The notes under the pieces: generated by a model
The model's input: the letters and a program-made list of their open reading frames with translations, nothing else
Told to the model about the DNA's origin: nothing
The model's database searches: none
From: Variovorax beijingensis
Lineage (GTDB): Bacteria; Pseudomonadota; Gammaproteobacteria; Burkholderiales; Burkholderiaceae_C
DNA length: 64,000 bases
Assembly (NCBI RefSeq): GCF_003951285.1
Contig: NZ_RXFQ01000001.1
Span: 248,001-312,000, forward strand
Reading direction: 5' to 3'
Part shown: one piece after another, positions 57,315 to 64,000 of the stretch
Position numbering within the stretch: position 1 is the first letter of the stretch
Layout of the letters: every line of letters begins with the position of its first letter
Made by a program: the position numbers and the translations under genes

Positions 57315-58403
57315 ATGAAAATCGCAGTTCTCCCGGGCGACGGCATCGGCACTGAAATCGTGGCCGAAGCCATTCGCGTGCTCGACGCGCTCGACCTCTC
57401 GTTCGAGATGGAAACGGCGCTGGTCGGCGGCGCGGCCTACGAGGCCCATGGCCATCCGCTGCCCGAAGCCACGCTCAAGCTCGCCAAGGAAGCCGACGCG
57501 GTGCTGTTCGGCGCGGTCGGCGACTGGAAGTACGACAAGCTCGACCGCCCGCTGCGTCCGGAGCAGGCCATCCTGGGCCTGCGCAAGAACCTCGGGCTGT
57601 TCGCGAACTTCCGCCCGGCCATCTGCTACGAGCAGCTGGTAGGCGCCTCGAGCCTCAAGCCCGAGCTGATTGCGGGCCTGGACATCCTCATCATCCGCGA
57701 GCTGACCGGCGACATCTACTTCGGCCAGCCGCGCGGCCGCCGCACAGCCGTCGACGGGCATTTTCCGGGCGCCGAAGAGGCTTTCGACACCATGCGCTAT
57801 TCGCGCCCCGAGGTCGAGCGCATCGCCCGCGTGGCCTTCGAGGCCGCACGCAAGCGCAGCAAGCGCGTGACCAGCGTCGACAAGGCCAACGTGCTGGAGA
57901 CCTTCCAGTTCTGGAAGGACATCGTGACCGAGGTGCACAAGGACTATCCGGACATCGAACTCGACCACATGTACGTCGACAACGCGGCCATGCAGCTCGT
58001 GAAGGCACCCAAGAAGTTCGACGTGATCGTCACCGGCAACATGTTCGGCGACATCCTCTCGGACGAGGCCGCCATGCTCACCGGCTCCATCGGCATGCTG
58101 CCCTCGGCGTCGCTCAATTCGAGCAACCAGGGCCTGTACGAGCCCAGCCACGGCAGCGCACCCGACATTGCCGGAAAAGGGGTTGCCAATCCATTGGCTA
58201 CAATACTGTCCGCTGCCATGATGCTCCGTTTTTCACTCAACCAAGCCGAAGCTGCCGACCGGATCGAGTCGGCGGTCAAGCACGTGCTCGCCTCCGGGCT
58301 GCGCACCGGTGACATCTGGTCAGAAGGCACGAAGCGCGTCGGCACCCGCGAAATGGGCGACGCGGTTGTTGCAGCAATCACCAAAAAGACGATTACCGGC
58401 TAA
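57315..58403 (+). CDS. leuB: 3-isopropylmalate dehydrogenase
   Basis: LeuB oxidises and decarboxylates 3-isopropylmalate with NAD+. The 362-residue protein starts [20 protein letters not shown] and has the substrate loop [35 protein letters not shown] and [40 protein letters not shown]. Length is typical. It ends leuCDB; asd begins 90 bases later after a weak hairpin, so they may or may not share a transcript. Confidence 0.97.
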   Translation: MKIAVLPGDGIGTEIVAEAIRVLDALDLSFEMETALVGGAAYEAHGHPLPEATLKLAKEADAVLFGAVGDWKYDKLDRPLRPEQAILGLRKNLGLFANFRPAICYEQLVGASSLKPELIAGLDILIIRELTGDIYFGQPRGRRTAVDGHFPGAEEAFDTMRYSRPEVERIARVAFEAARKRSKRVTSVDKANVLETFQFWKDIVTEVHKDYPDIELDHMYVDNAAMQLVKAPKKFDVIVTGNMFGDILSDEAAMLTGSIGMLPSASLNSSNQGLYEPSHGSAPDIAGKGVANPLATILSAAMMLRFSLNQAEAADRIESAVKHVLASGLRTGDIWSEGTKRVGTREMGDAVVAAITKKTITG

Positions 58404-58428
58404 CCGCAGCCCGCTTCGTCACGCCCCT

Positions 58429-58449
58429 CCCCGGCTCGACGAGTCGGGG
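58429..58449 (+). repeat. Inverted repeat between leuB and asd
   Basis: CCCCGGCTC and GAGTCGGGG form a 9-bp stem (one G-T wobble) with loop GAC. The following stretch has scattered T runs but no direct T tail, so terminator, attenuator or chance cannot be told apart. Confidence 0.35.
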
Positions 58450-58493
58450 GCAAGAAAAGACAACTTCTTTCTTTTTTAAAAGGGCAAACTGAA

Positions 58494-59636
58494 ATGGCGA
58501 ACGCATCTCAACCTCTGGTCGGCCTCGTGGGCTGGCGCGGCATGGTCGGCTCGGTTCTGATGGACCGCATGCAGGCCGAAGGCGACTTCGGGCTCATCGA
58601 GCCGGTCTTCTTCTCGACTTCCAACGCCGGCGGCAAGGCCCCGGCCATGGCCAGGAACGAGACCGCGCTCAAGGATGCGAACGACATCGAGGCCCTCAAG
58701 AAGTGCGACATCGTCATCACCTGCCAGGGCGGCGACTACACCAGCGAGGTGTTCCCCAAGCTGCGCGCCGCGGGCTGGAGCGGCCACTGGATCGACGCCG
58801 CCTCCACCCTGCGCATGCAGGACGACGCGGTCATCGTGCTCGACCCCGTCAACCTGCCGGTGATCCAGAACGCGCTCGCCAAGGGCGGCAAGAACTGGAT
58901 CGGCGGCAACTGCACGGTCAGCTGCATGCTGATGGGCGTGGGCGCCCTCTACAAGGCGGGCCTGGTCGAGTGGATGACCAGCATGACCTACCAGGCGGCT
59001 TCGGGCGGCGGCGCGCAGCACATGCGCGAACTGCTGACGCAGTTCGGCACGCTCAACGCCGAGGTGCGCGCACTGCTGGACGACCCCAAGTCGGCCATCC
59101 TCGAGATCGACCGCAAGGTGCTGCACAGGCAGCAGAATCTCAGCGCTTCGGAAACGGCCAACTTCGGCGCACCGCTGGGCGGCTCGCTGATCCCCTGGAT
59201 CGACAAGGACCTGGGCAATGGCATGTCCAAGGAAGAATGGAAGGCCGGCGCGGAGACCAACAAGATCCTCGGCCAGGGCGCGGGCTTCGGCACCGCCGCC
59301 GTGCCGGTCGATGGCTTCTGCGTGCGCATCGGCGCCATGCGCTGTCACAGCCAGGCACTGACCTTCAAGCTCAAGAAGGACGTGCCCGTGGCCGACATCG
59401 AAGCGCTGATCGCCGCGGACAACCCGTGGGCCAGCGTGGTGCCGAACACCCGTGAAGCGACCCTCAAGGACCTGACGCCAGTGGCGGTGACGGGCACCAT
59501 GAACATCCCGGTCGGCCGCATCCGCAAGCTGGCGATGGGCCCCGAATACGTCGGCGCCTTCACCATCGGCGACCAGCTGCTGTGGGGTGCGGCTGAACCG
59601 CTGCGCCGCATGCTGCGCATCCTCCTTGAGGCTTGA
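58494..59636 (+). CDS. asd: Aspartate-semialdehyde dehydrogenase
   Basis: Asd reduces aspartyl phosphate to the semialdehyde, feeding lysine, threonine, methionine and diaminopimelate. The 380-residue protein starts [20 protein letters not shown] (NADP-binding) and has the active-site Cys in [17 protein letters not shown], then [15 protein letters not shown] and [16 protein letters not shown]. Length is like E. coli Asd. It follows leuB by 90 bases and precedes fimV by about 170, as in many Burkholderiales. Confidence 0.96.
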   Translation: MANASQPLVGLVGWRGMVGSVLMDRMQAEGDFGLIEPVFFSTSNAGGKAPAMARNETALKDANDIEALKKCDIVITCQGGDYTSEVFPKLRAAGWSGHWIDAASTLRMQDDAVIVLDPVNLPVIQNALAKGGKNWIGGNCTVSCMLMGVGALYKAGLVEWMTSMTYQAASGGGAQHMRELLTQFGTLNAEVRALLDDPKSAILEIDRKVLHRQQNLSASETANFGAPLGGSLIPWIDKDLGNGMSKEEWKAGAETNKILGQGAGFGTAAVPVDGFCVRIGAMRCHSQALTFKLKKDVPVADIEALIAADNPWASVVPNTREATLKDLTPVAVTGTMNIPVGRIRKLAMGPEYVGAFTIGDQLLWGAAEPLRRMLRILLEA

Positions 59637-59666
59637 TGGGGGCGCGCAGGCTCTCCATGGACCGAA

Positions 59667-59688
59667 AGTGTTGCCATCAGGCAACACT
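59667..59688 (+). repeat. Inverted repeat in the asd-fimV gap
   Basis: AGTGTTGCC and GGCAACACT form a 9-bp perfect stem with loop ATCA, 30 bases after asd. No T run follows, so it is not a standard terminator; it might be an operator or an RNA structure ahead of fimV. Confidence 0.5.
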
Positions 59689-59803
59689 GAATGTGTGCGT
59701 AAGTATGCGCGCACTGGGTAGAACGGGCGCACCGCCTTGTCAGTACCCGGTGATGATGCTAACGTCCTCTTACAAATTCTGGGCCTGAGCCGCCCCTATC
59801 AGC

Positions 59804-62608
59804 ATGACAAGACATCTGTTGCCCGCGGCCCGCCCATCGGCCGCTCGCCCCTCCCTGCCCTTGAATGGTCTTCGCCTTTCCGTTCTGGGCACGGCCGTTG
59901 CCGTGGTCCTGGGTATTGCAAGCGCAGACGCCAGCGCCTTCGCGCTGGGGCAGTTGAAGGTGCAATCGGCCCTGGGCGAACCGCTTCGCGCCGAAATCGA
60001 CGTGACCGAAATGGCCGCCGCCGAGGCGGACAGCCTGAAGATCAGCGTCGCCAGCGCCGACGCCTTCAAGAATGCGGGCGTTCCGTACAACGCCGCGCTC
60101 AGCGACGTCAAGGCGACGCTGCAGCGCCGCGCCGGCGGCCAGTACGTCGTCCGGCTCACTGGCAGCCGTCCGCTCAACGATCCCTTCGTCGACCTGCTGC
60201 TCGAAGCCAACGGTTCGTCGGGCCGCATGGTGCGCGACTACACCGTGCTGCTCGATCCGCCGGCAACCCGCCAGGCGGCGCCGAGCGTGCCCATCGCGCC
60301 CGCCACGCCCCAGGTGAGCACGTCGCCTGCGGAACGCCCGGGCGCGGCTGCGGCGCGCGCACGCCGCGAGCGCGCGCCGGTCGCACCGGTTACCGCTCCC
60401 GCCGCGCCGGTGCCCGCCACCGCCGCACCGCAGGCGCCCGGCGCCGCTGCGCCGGCCCGCCCGGCAGGCGGCGGCGAGCAGGTCACGGTCCAGCGCGGCG
60501 ATACCGCCAGCAAGATCGCCGGGGCCCACAAGCCTGCCGACATTTCGCTCGACCAGATGCTGGTGGCGCTCCTGCTTGCCAATCCCGATGCGTTCATTGG
60601 CGGCAACGTCAACCGCATGAAGGCCGGCGCCGTGCTCGATCTGCCGAGCGCCACCGAAGCCGGCGCCATTCTGCCGTCGGAAGCGCGGCGAACCATTACC
60701 GCGCAGAGCCGCGACTTCCGCGCCTACCGCCAGCGCCTTGCCGAGAACGCACCCACGTCGAACGTGGCCGCTGCCGACCGCAAGGCTTCTGGCAAGCTGC
60801 AGGCCAACGTCGAGGATCGCAATGCCGCGGCAAGCGCACCCGACAAGCTGACGATCTCGCAGGGCAGCGCAGCGGCCCGTGCCGCCGAAGAAAAGGTTGC
60901 GCAAACCCGCCAGGCGCAGGACAGCAACAACCGCGTTGCCGAGCTCTCGAAGAACATCAACGAACTGGCCAAGCTCAAGGCAGCCACCGGTTCGGCGGCG
61001 CCGGCCGCTGGCTCGGCGGCACCTGCCCCGGCAGCCCCCGGCATCCCCGTTCCCAATCCGGGCGTAGCCGCCACCACGGCACCGGCCGCTGCGGTGCCTG
61101 CAGCCGCCGCGCCCGCCCCGGCTGCAGCGCCCGCCGCAGCACCCGTCGTCCCCGCCACGGCGCCCGCTGCCGCTTCGGCGCCGGCACCGGCAGCGACTCC
61201 CGCGCCTGCTGCAGCGGTACCGGCAGCAGCTGCCCCCACCGCTCCAGCCGCCGAACCGGCGCCTGCTGCAACTTCCGAACTGGCACCGGCCGCTCCCGCA
61301 GCGGCGGCAAGTGCCGCGGCCGCTGCGCCGGCCCCGGCGCCCAAGCCGGTCGTCAAGGCAGCGCCTCCGCCGCCTCCGGTGGAGCGCGGTTTCTTCGAAG
61401 AGCTGATGGACAACCCGCTGATGCTCGGCGGTGCGGCGCTGATCGCCTTGCTGGTCGGCTTCCTGCTTTACCGCGTCCTGGGCCGCCGCCGCGAAGAAAT
61501 GAGCGAAAGCGTGTTCCTCGAAAGCCGCATTCCCAAGGATTCGTTCTTCGGCGCCAGCGGCGGCGAATCGGTCGACACCAAGCAGCGCGGCGATTCCACC
61601 GTGTCGTCGCTGTCGTACTCGCCGAGCCAGCTCGATGCGGGCGACGTCGATCCCGTGGCCGAAGCGGACGTGTACCTGGCCTACGGCCGCGACCTGCAGG
61701 CCGAGGAAATCCTCCGCGAAGCCCTGCGCGTGAATCCGGACCGCACGGCCATCCACCTCAAGCTGCTCGAGATCCATGCCAAGCGGCGCGACGTCCGGGC
61801 CTACGAAGGCCTGGCGACCGAAGTGCACAAGCTGACCAACGGCACCGGCGCCGACTGGAACCGCGTGGTCGAAATGGGCAAGGACCTCGATCCGGGCAAT
61901 CCGCTGTACGAATCGGGCACGCCCCGCGGCGTGACCCCCGCCGAAAGCGCCGCCTTTGCCGGCGCCCTTGCCACGGCAGCGGCCAAGCCCGCGCCCGCCC
62001 CGGTGGCGGCGCCTGCTCCTGTCATGGCGGCCGCGCCAGCCTTCGTGCCCTCGGTTGCGCCGCTGGACTTCGATCTGGACCTGAGCCAGCCACCGGCACC
62101 GGCACCGGCCCCGGCCCCGGTGAGTGCCAGCCTGCCGAAGACGGCCTATGCGCCGCCTGCCGCCAGCAGTGCGCCGCTGTCCAACGGCCATGCACACGCG
62201 CCCACGGCACCGGTCGACCTGGAAAACGACTTCGACACCGCCCCTGGCGCACTGTCCCCGATCACCCGCCCCGGCGCGCTGGGCGAAGCCGAAGCCAACA
62301 CCCGCCCGGCCGGGCTGCGCGGCAACCTGCCTGCGGACTCGGGCTTCATCGAATTCGACATGAGTGCGCTGGCCGGCCTTCCCGCCCGCCCGGTGGCCGG
62401 TACCGCCGATGCAGCAGCAAGGCCCGCCGAAGCCGCGCAGGACGACGATGGCGACGAGAGCCCCCATGCGGTCAAGCTGTCGCTGGCGCGCGAGCTGCAG
62501 GCCATCGGCGACGTCGAAGGCGCCCGCTCGCTGGTCGAGGAAGTCGAAGCCGAAAGCGCCGGCGACCTCAAGTCGCAGGCGAGGCAATTGCTCGCCGAGC
62601 TGCGCTGA
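59804..62608 (+). CDS. fimV: FimV/HubP-family polar hub protein
   Basis: FimV organises cell poles, type IV pili and chemotaxis-type machinery. The 934-residue protein has an N-terminal signal/anchor, a FimV N-domain (LGQLKVQSALGEPLRAEIDV, residues about 48-67), a LysM domain near 225-275 (QVTVQRGDTASKIAG), a coiled coil near 358-394, an Ala/Pro-rich linker (about 402-522), one membrane segment near 538-560, and C-terminal TPR-type parts (ADVYLAYGRDLQAEEILREA; KLSLARELQAIGDVEGARSL). No good ribosome-binding site precedes the ATG. It sits between asd and truA, its usual location. Confidence 0.93.
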   Translation: MTRHLLPAARPSAARPSLPLNGLRLSVLGTAVAVVLGIASADASAFALGQLKVQSALGEPLRAEIDVTEMAAAEADSLKISVASADAFKNAGVPYNAALSDVKATLQRRAGGQYVVRLTGSRPLNDPFVDLLLEANGSSGRMVRDYTVLLDPPATRQAAPSVPIAPATPQVSTSPAERPGAAAARARRERAPVAPVTAPAAPVPATAAPQAPGAAAPARPAGGGEQVTVQRGDTASKIAGAHKPADISLDQMLVALLLANPDAFIGGNVNRMKAGAVLDLPSATEAGAILPSEARRTITAQSRDFRAYRQRLAENAPTSNVAAADRKASGKLQANVEDRNAAASAPDKLTISQGSAAARAAEEKVAQTRQAQDSNNRVAELSKNINELAKLKAATGSAAPAAGSAAPAPAAPGIPVPNPGVAATTAPAAAVPAAAAPAPAAAPAAAPVVPATAPAAASAPAPAATPAPAAAVPAAAAPTAPAAEPAPAATSELAPAAPAAAASAAAAAPAPAPKPVVKAAPPPPPVERGFFEELMDNPLMLGGAALIALLVGFLLYRVLGRRREEMSESVFLESRIPKDSFFGASGGESVDTKQRGDSTVSSLSYSPSQLDAGDVDPVAEADVYLAYGRDLQAEEILREALRVNPDRTAIHLKLLEIHAKRRDVRAYEGLATEVHKLTNGTGADWNRVVEMGKDLDPGNPLYESGTPRGVTPAESAAFAGALATAAAKPAPAPVAAPAPVMAAAPAFVPSVAPLDFDLDLSQPPAPAPAPAPVSASLPKTAYAPPAASSAPLSNGHAHAPTAPVDLENDFDTAPGALSPITRPGALGEAEANTRPAGLRGNLPADSGFIEFDMSALAGLPARPVAGTADAAARPAEAAQDDDGDESPHAVKLSLARELQAIGDVEGARSLVEEVEAESAGDLKSQARQLLAELR
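61009..61370 (+). repeat. Low-complexity Ala/Pro coding repeat within fimV
   Basis: Runs of GCC/CCG/GCA-type codons encode an Ala/Pro-rich linker of about 120 residues ahead of the membrane segment. Such repeats vary in length between strains. Confidence 0.6.
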
Positions 62609-62638
62609 CGAGCGGCTTTTTCCGCTGTTCCTGAATTC

Positions 62639-63451
62639 GTGAGGCTGGCGCTAGGCATCCGCTACAACGGCCAGGCATACGAGGGCTGGCAAAGCCAGCG
62701 CTCGGGCCGCACGGTGCAGGACAAGCTCGAGGCGGCCCTCACCAAGTTCGCGGCGCAGCCCATCGGCACGCTGTGCGCCGGCCGCACCGACGCCGGCGTG
62801 CACGCGCTGATGCAGGTGGTGCACTTCGACACCACCGTCGAACGCGAGCCCTTCTCCTGGATGCGCGGCACCAATCGCTTCCTGCCCGACGACATCGCGG
62901 TGCAGTGGGCGCAGCCGGTGCCGGATGAATTCCATTGCCGCGCCAGCGCACTGGCGCGGCGCTACCTCTACGTGCTGTCGCAATCGCCCGTGCGGCCCAG
63001 CCTCGATTCGGGCCGGGTCGGCTGGTCGATGCATGCGCTCGACGGCGATGCGATGCGCGCCGCCGCCGCCCTGCTGGTAGGCCGGCACGACTTCAGTTCG
63101 TTCCGCGCCTCGGCCTGCCAGGCCCGCTCGCCGGTCAAGGACCTGCGGCGCATCGAGATCACGCGCAACGGCAGCGGCGACCGCTGCCGCTGGCACTTCG
63201 AGTTCGAGGCCGATGCCTTCCTGCACCACATGATCCGCAACCTGATGGGCTGCCTCGTGCGCATCGGCCGCGGCGACGAGCGGCCCGAATGGATCAGCGA
63301 GGTGCTCGAGGCGCGCAGCCGCAAGGTGGCGGCGCCCACCTTCTCGGCCAACGGGCTGTATTTTCTCGGGCCGTTGTACGACGCCAAGTGGGGTCTGCCG
63401 GCCGAGGCCACGCTGCAGGCCGGCGGCGCTCCTTATGATGGGCCGCCATGA
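62639..63451 (+). CDS. truA: tRNA pseudouridine(38-40) synthase
   Basis: TruA makes pseudouridine at positions 38-40 of tRNAs. The 270-residue protein starts at a GTG (RLALGIRYNGQAYEGWQSQ) and has the catalytic Asp in AGRTDAGVHALMQVVHFDT, FHCRASALARRYLYVL and DAFLHHMIRNLMGCLVRIG. Length is normal. The GTG begins 30 bases after fimV and its TGA overlaps the trpF ATG (ATGA). The truA-trpF pairing is common in proteobacteria. Confidence 0.95.
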   Translation: MRLALGIRYNGQAYEGWQSQRSGRTVQDKLEAALTKFAAQPIGTLCAGRTDAGVHALMQVVHFDTTVEREPFSWMRGTNRFLPDDIAVQWAQPVPDEFHCRASALARRYLYVLSQSPVRPSLDSGRVGWSMHALDGDAMRAAAALLVGRHDFSSFRASACQARSPVKDLRRIEITRNGSGDRCRWHFEFEADAFLHHMIRNLMGCLVRIGRGDERPEWISEVLEARSRKVAAPTFSANGLYFLGPLYDAKWGLPAEATLQAGGAPYDGPP

Positions 63452-64000
63452 CTGCCGCTCCCCGCACCCGCATCAAGATCTGCGGCCTCACGCGCGAGGC
63501 CGACGTGGATGCCGCGGTCGAGGCTGGGGCCGATGCCGTCGGCTTCGTGCTCTACGCGAAAAGCCCGCGCGCCGTGACGGCCGAGCGCGCCGCCGAGCTC
63601 GCCTTGCGCCTGCCGCCCTTCATCACGCCGGTGCTGCTGTTCGTGAACGAGGATGCTCCCAAAGTCATAGCGGCCCTCTCACGCGTGAGGGGCGCGATCG
63701 CGCAGTTCCACGGCGAAGAAACGCCCGAACAGTGCGAGCAGGCCACCGGCCCGGGGCGCTTTCGCTACATGCGCGCAGCCCGTATTCCGCTGGGCGCCGC
63801 CGGAGCCGGCTTCGACCTCGTAAAATACGCGTCCGATTACTCCCACGCCCAGGCCATCCTGCTCGACGCCCATGTCGAAGGTTATGGCGGTGGCGGCAAG
63901 GCATTCGATTGGTCACTTCTTCCACCCGCCGTCGACGCTCACCTCGTCTTGAGTGGTGGGCTCACACCTGCAAACGTGAGCGATGGCATTCGCATCCTGC
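63448..64000 (+). CDS. trpF: Phosphoribosylanthranilate isomerase, 3' end outside window
   Basis: TrpF converts phosphoribosyl-anthranilate to CdRP in tryptophan synthesis. The first 184 residues are present: TRIKICGLTREADVDAAVEA, GADAVGFVLYAKSPRAV, FHGEETPEQCEQ, ILLDAHVEGYGGGGKAFDWS and LVLSGGLTPANVSDGI. The start overlaps the truA stop and runs to the right edge. Downstream genes in this order are usually trpB and trpA, not visible here. It is clearly the true frame; a long opposite-strand frame is a shadow. Confidence 0.93.
   Translation, partial: MTAAPRTRIKICGLTREADVDAAVEAGADAVGFVLYAKSPRAVTAERAAELALRLPPFITPVLLFVNEDAPKVIAALSRVRGAIAQFHGEETPEQCEQATGPGRFRYMRAARIPLGAAGAGFDLVKYASDYSHAQAILLDAHVEGYGGGGKAFDWSLLPPAVDAHLVLSGGLTPANVSDGIRIL

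Noticed and set aside
63822-63830. TAAAAT-like hexamer inside trpF as a promoter for downstream trp genes
   Set aside because: No -35 and lies inside a coding sequence; a chance match cannot be excluded.

Overview
The window is a GC-rich, gene-dense stretch of a bacterial chromosome. Gene content and order (rpsP-rimM-trmD-rplS, hda divergent from purM, rpsT divergent from murJ, a DUF3579 gene beside argD-argF, sdhCDAB-sdhE-gltA, leuCDB-asd-fimV-truA-trpF) point to a beta-proteobacterium of the order Burkholderiales, most likely family Comamonadaceae and close to Variovorax. That placement is an inference from gene order and protein character. Codon use is uniformly G/C-ending. I see no insertion sequence, prophage, CRISPR array, tRNA, rRNA or other clear sign of recent transfer, and no gene-free stretch longer than about 300 bases.

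Layout. 1-5.5 kb: a CoA-pyrophosphatase-type Nudix gene cut by the window edge, the ribosomal operon rpsP-rimM-trmD-rplS, a GNAT acetyltransferase with a TM2 membrane protein, and a Pit phosphate transporter with its DUF47 partner. 5.6-10.9 kb: hda-pcnB-folK divergent from purM and an AI-2E/PerM-type permease. 10.9-16.8 kb (accessory): an isochorismatase-like hydrolase, a DJ-1/PfpI protein and a GlxA-type AraC regulator in one tight unit, then an ECF sigma factor with two DGPF (YCII-like) proteins, a VOC protein and a SirB1-like protein. 16.8-21.6 kb: murJ, rpsT, the DUF3579 gene, argD-argF. 21.6-26.1 kb: a lipoprotein S9 peptidase divergent from a two-component system, plus a cysteine-cluster protein. 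26.2-29.0 kb: the kynurenine operon kynB-kynU-kynA (tryptophan to anthranilate). 29-34.2 kb: a SUKH-like repeat protein, an FAD monooxygenase and feoA-feoB with a small Cys-rich membrane protein.

34.2-53.7 kb is a citric-acid-cycle region: acnA, acnB, mdh and sdhCDAB-sdhE-gltA, with a trans-aconitate methyltransferase, a CitE-like lyase, an unknown secreted protein, a FadE-like acyl-CoA dehydrogenase and a GntR regulator between them. Together they encode citrate synthase, both aconitases, succinate dehydrogenase and malate dehydrogenase. 53.8-64 kb holds an entericidin-like peptide, a LysR regulator, leuC-leuD-leuB (leucine), asd (aspartate family), fimV (polar landmark), truA and the start of trpF.

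Most notable signals: (1) a promoter-like pair TGTCGA-N17-CGAC in front of the DGPF-DGPF-ECF operon, matching the motif I recall for ECF42 sigma factors, so the module looks self-regulated; (2) three half-sites (GTCTTAT twice in tandem, then an inverted copy) between gntR and mdh; (3) a C-x2-C-x2-C-x2-C membrane miniprotein after feoB; (4) a trans-aconitate detoxification gene inside the aconitase/malate dehydrogenase unit; (5) a 95-bp tail-to-tail coding overlap. Nothing here is a clear-cut new defence or mobile system; most of the window is core metabolism.
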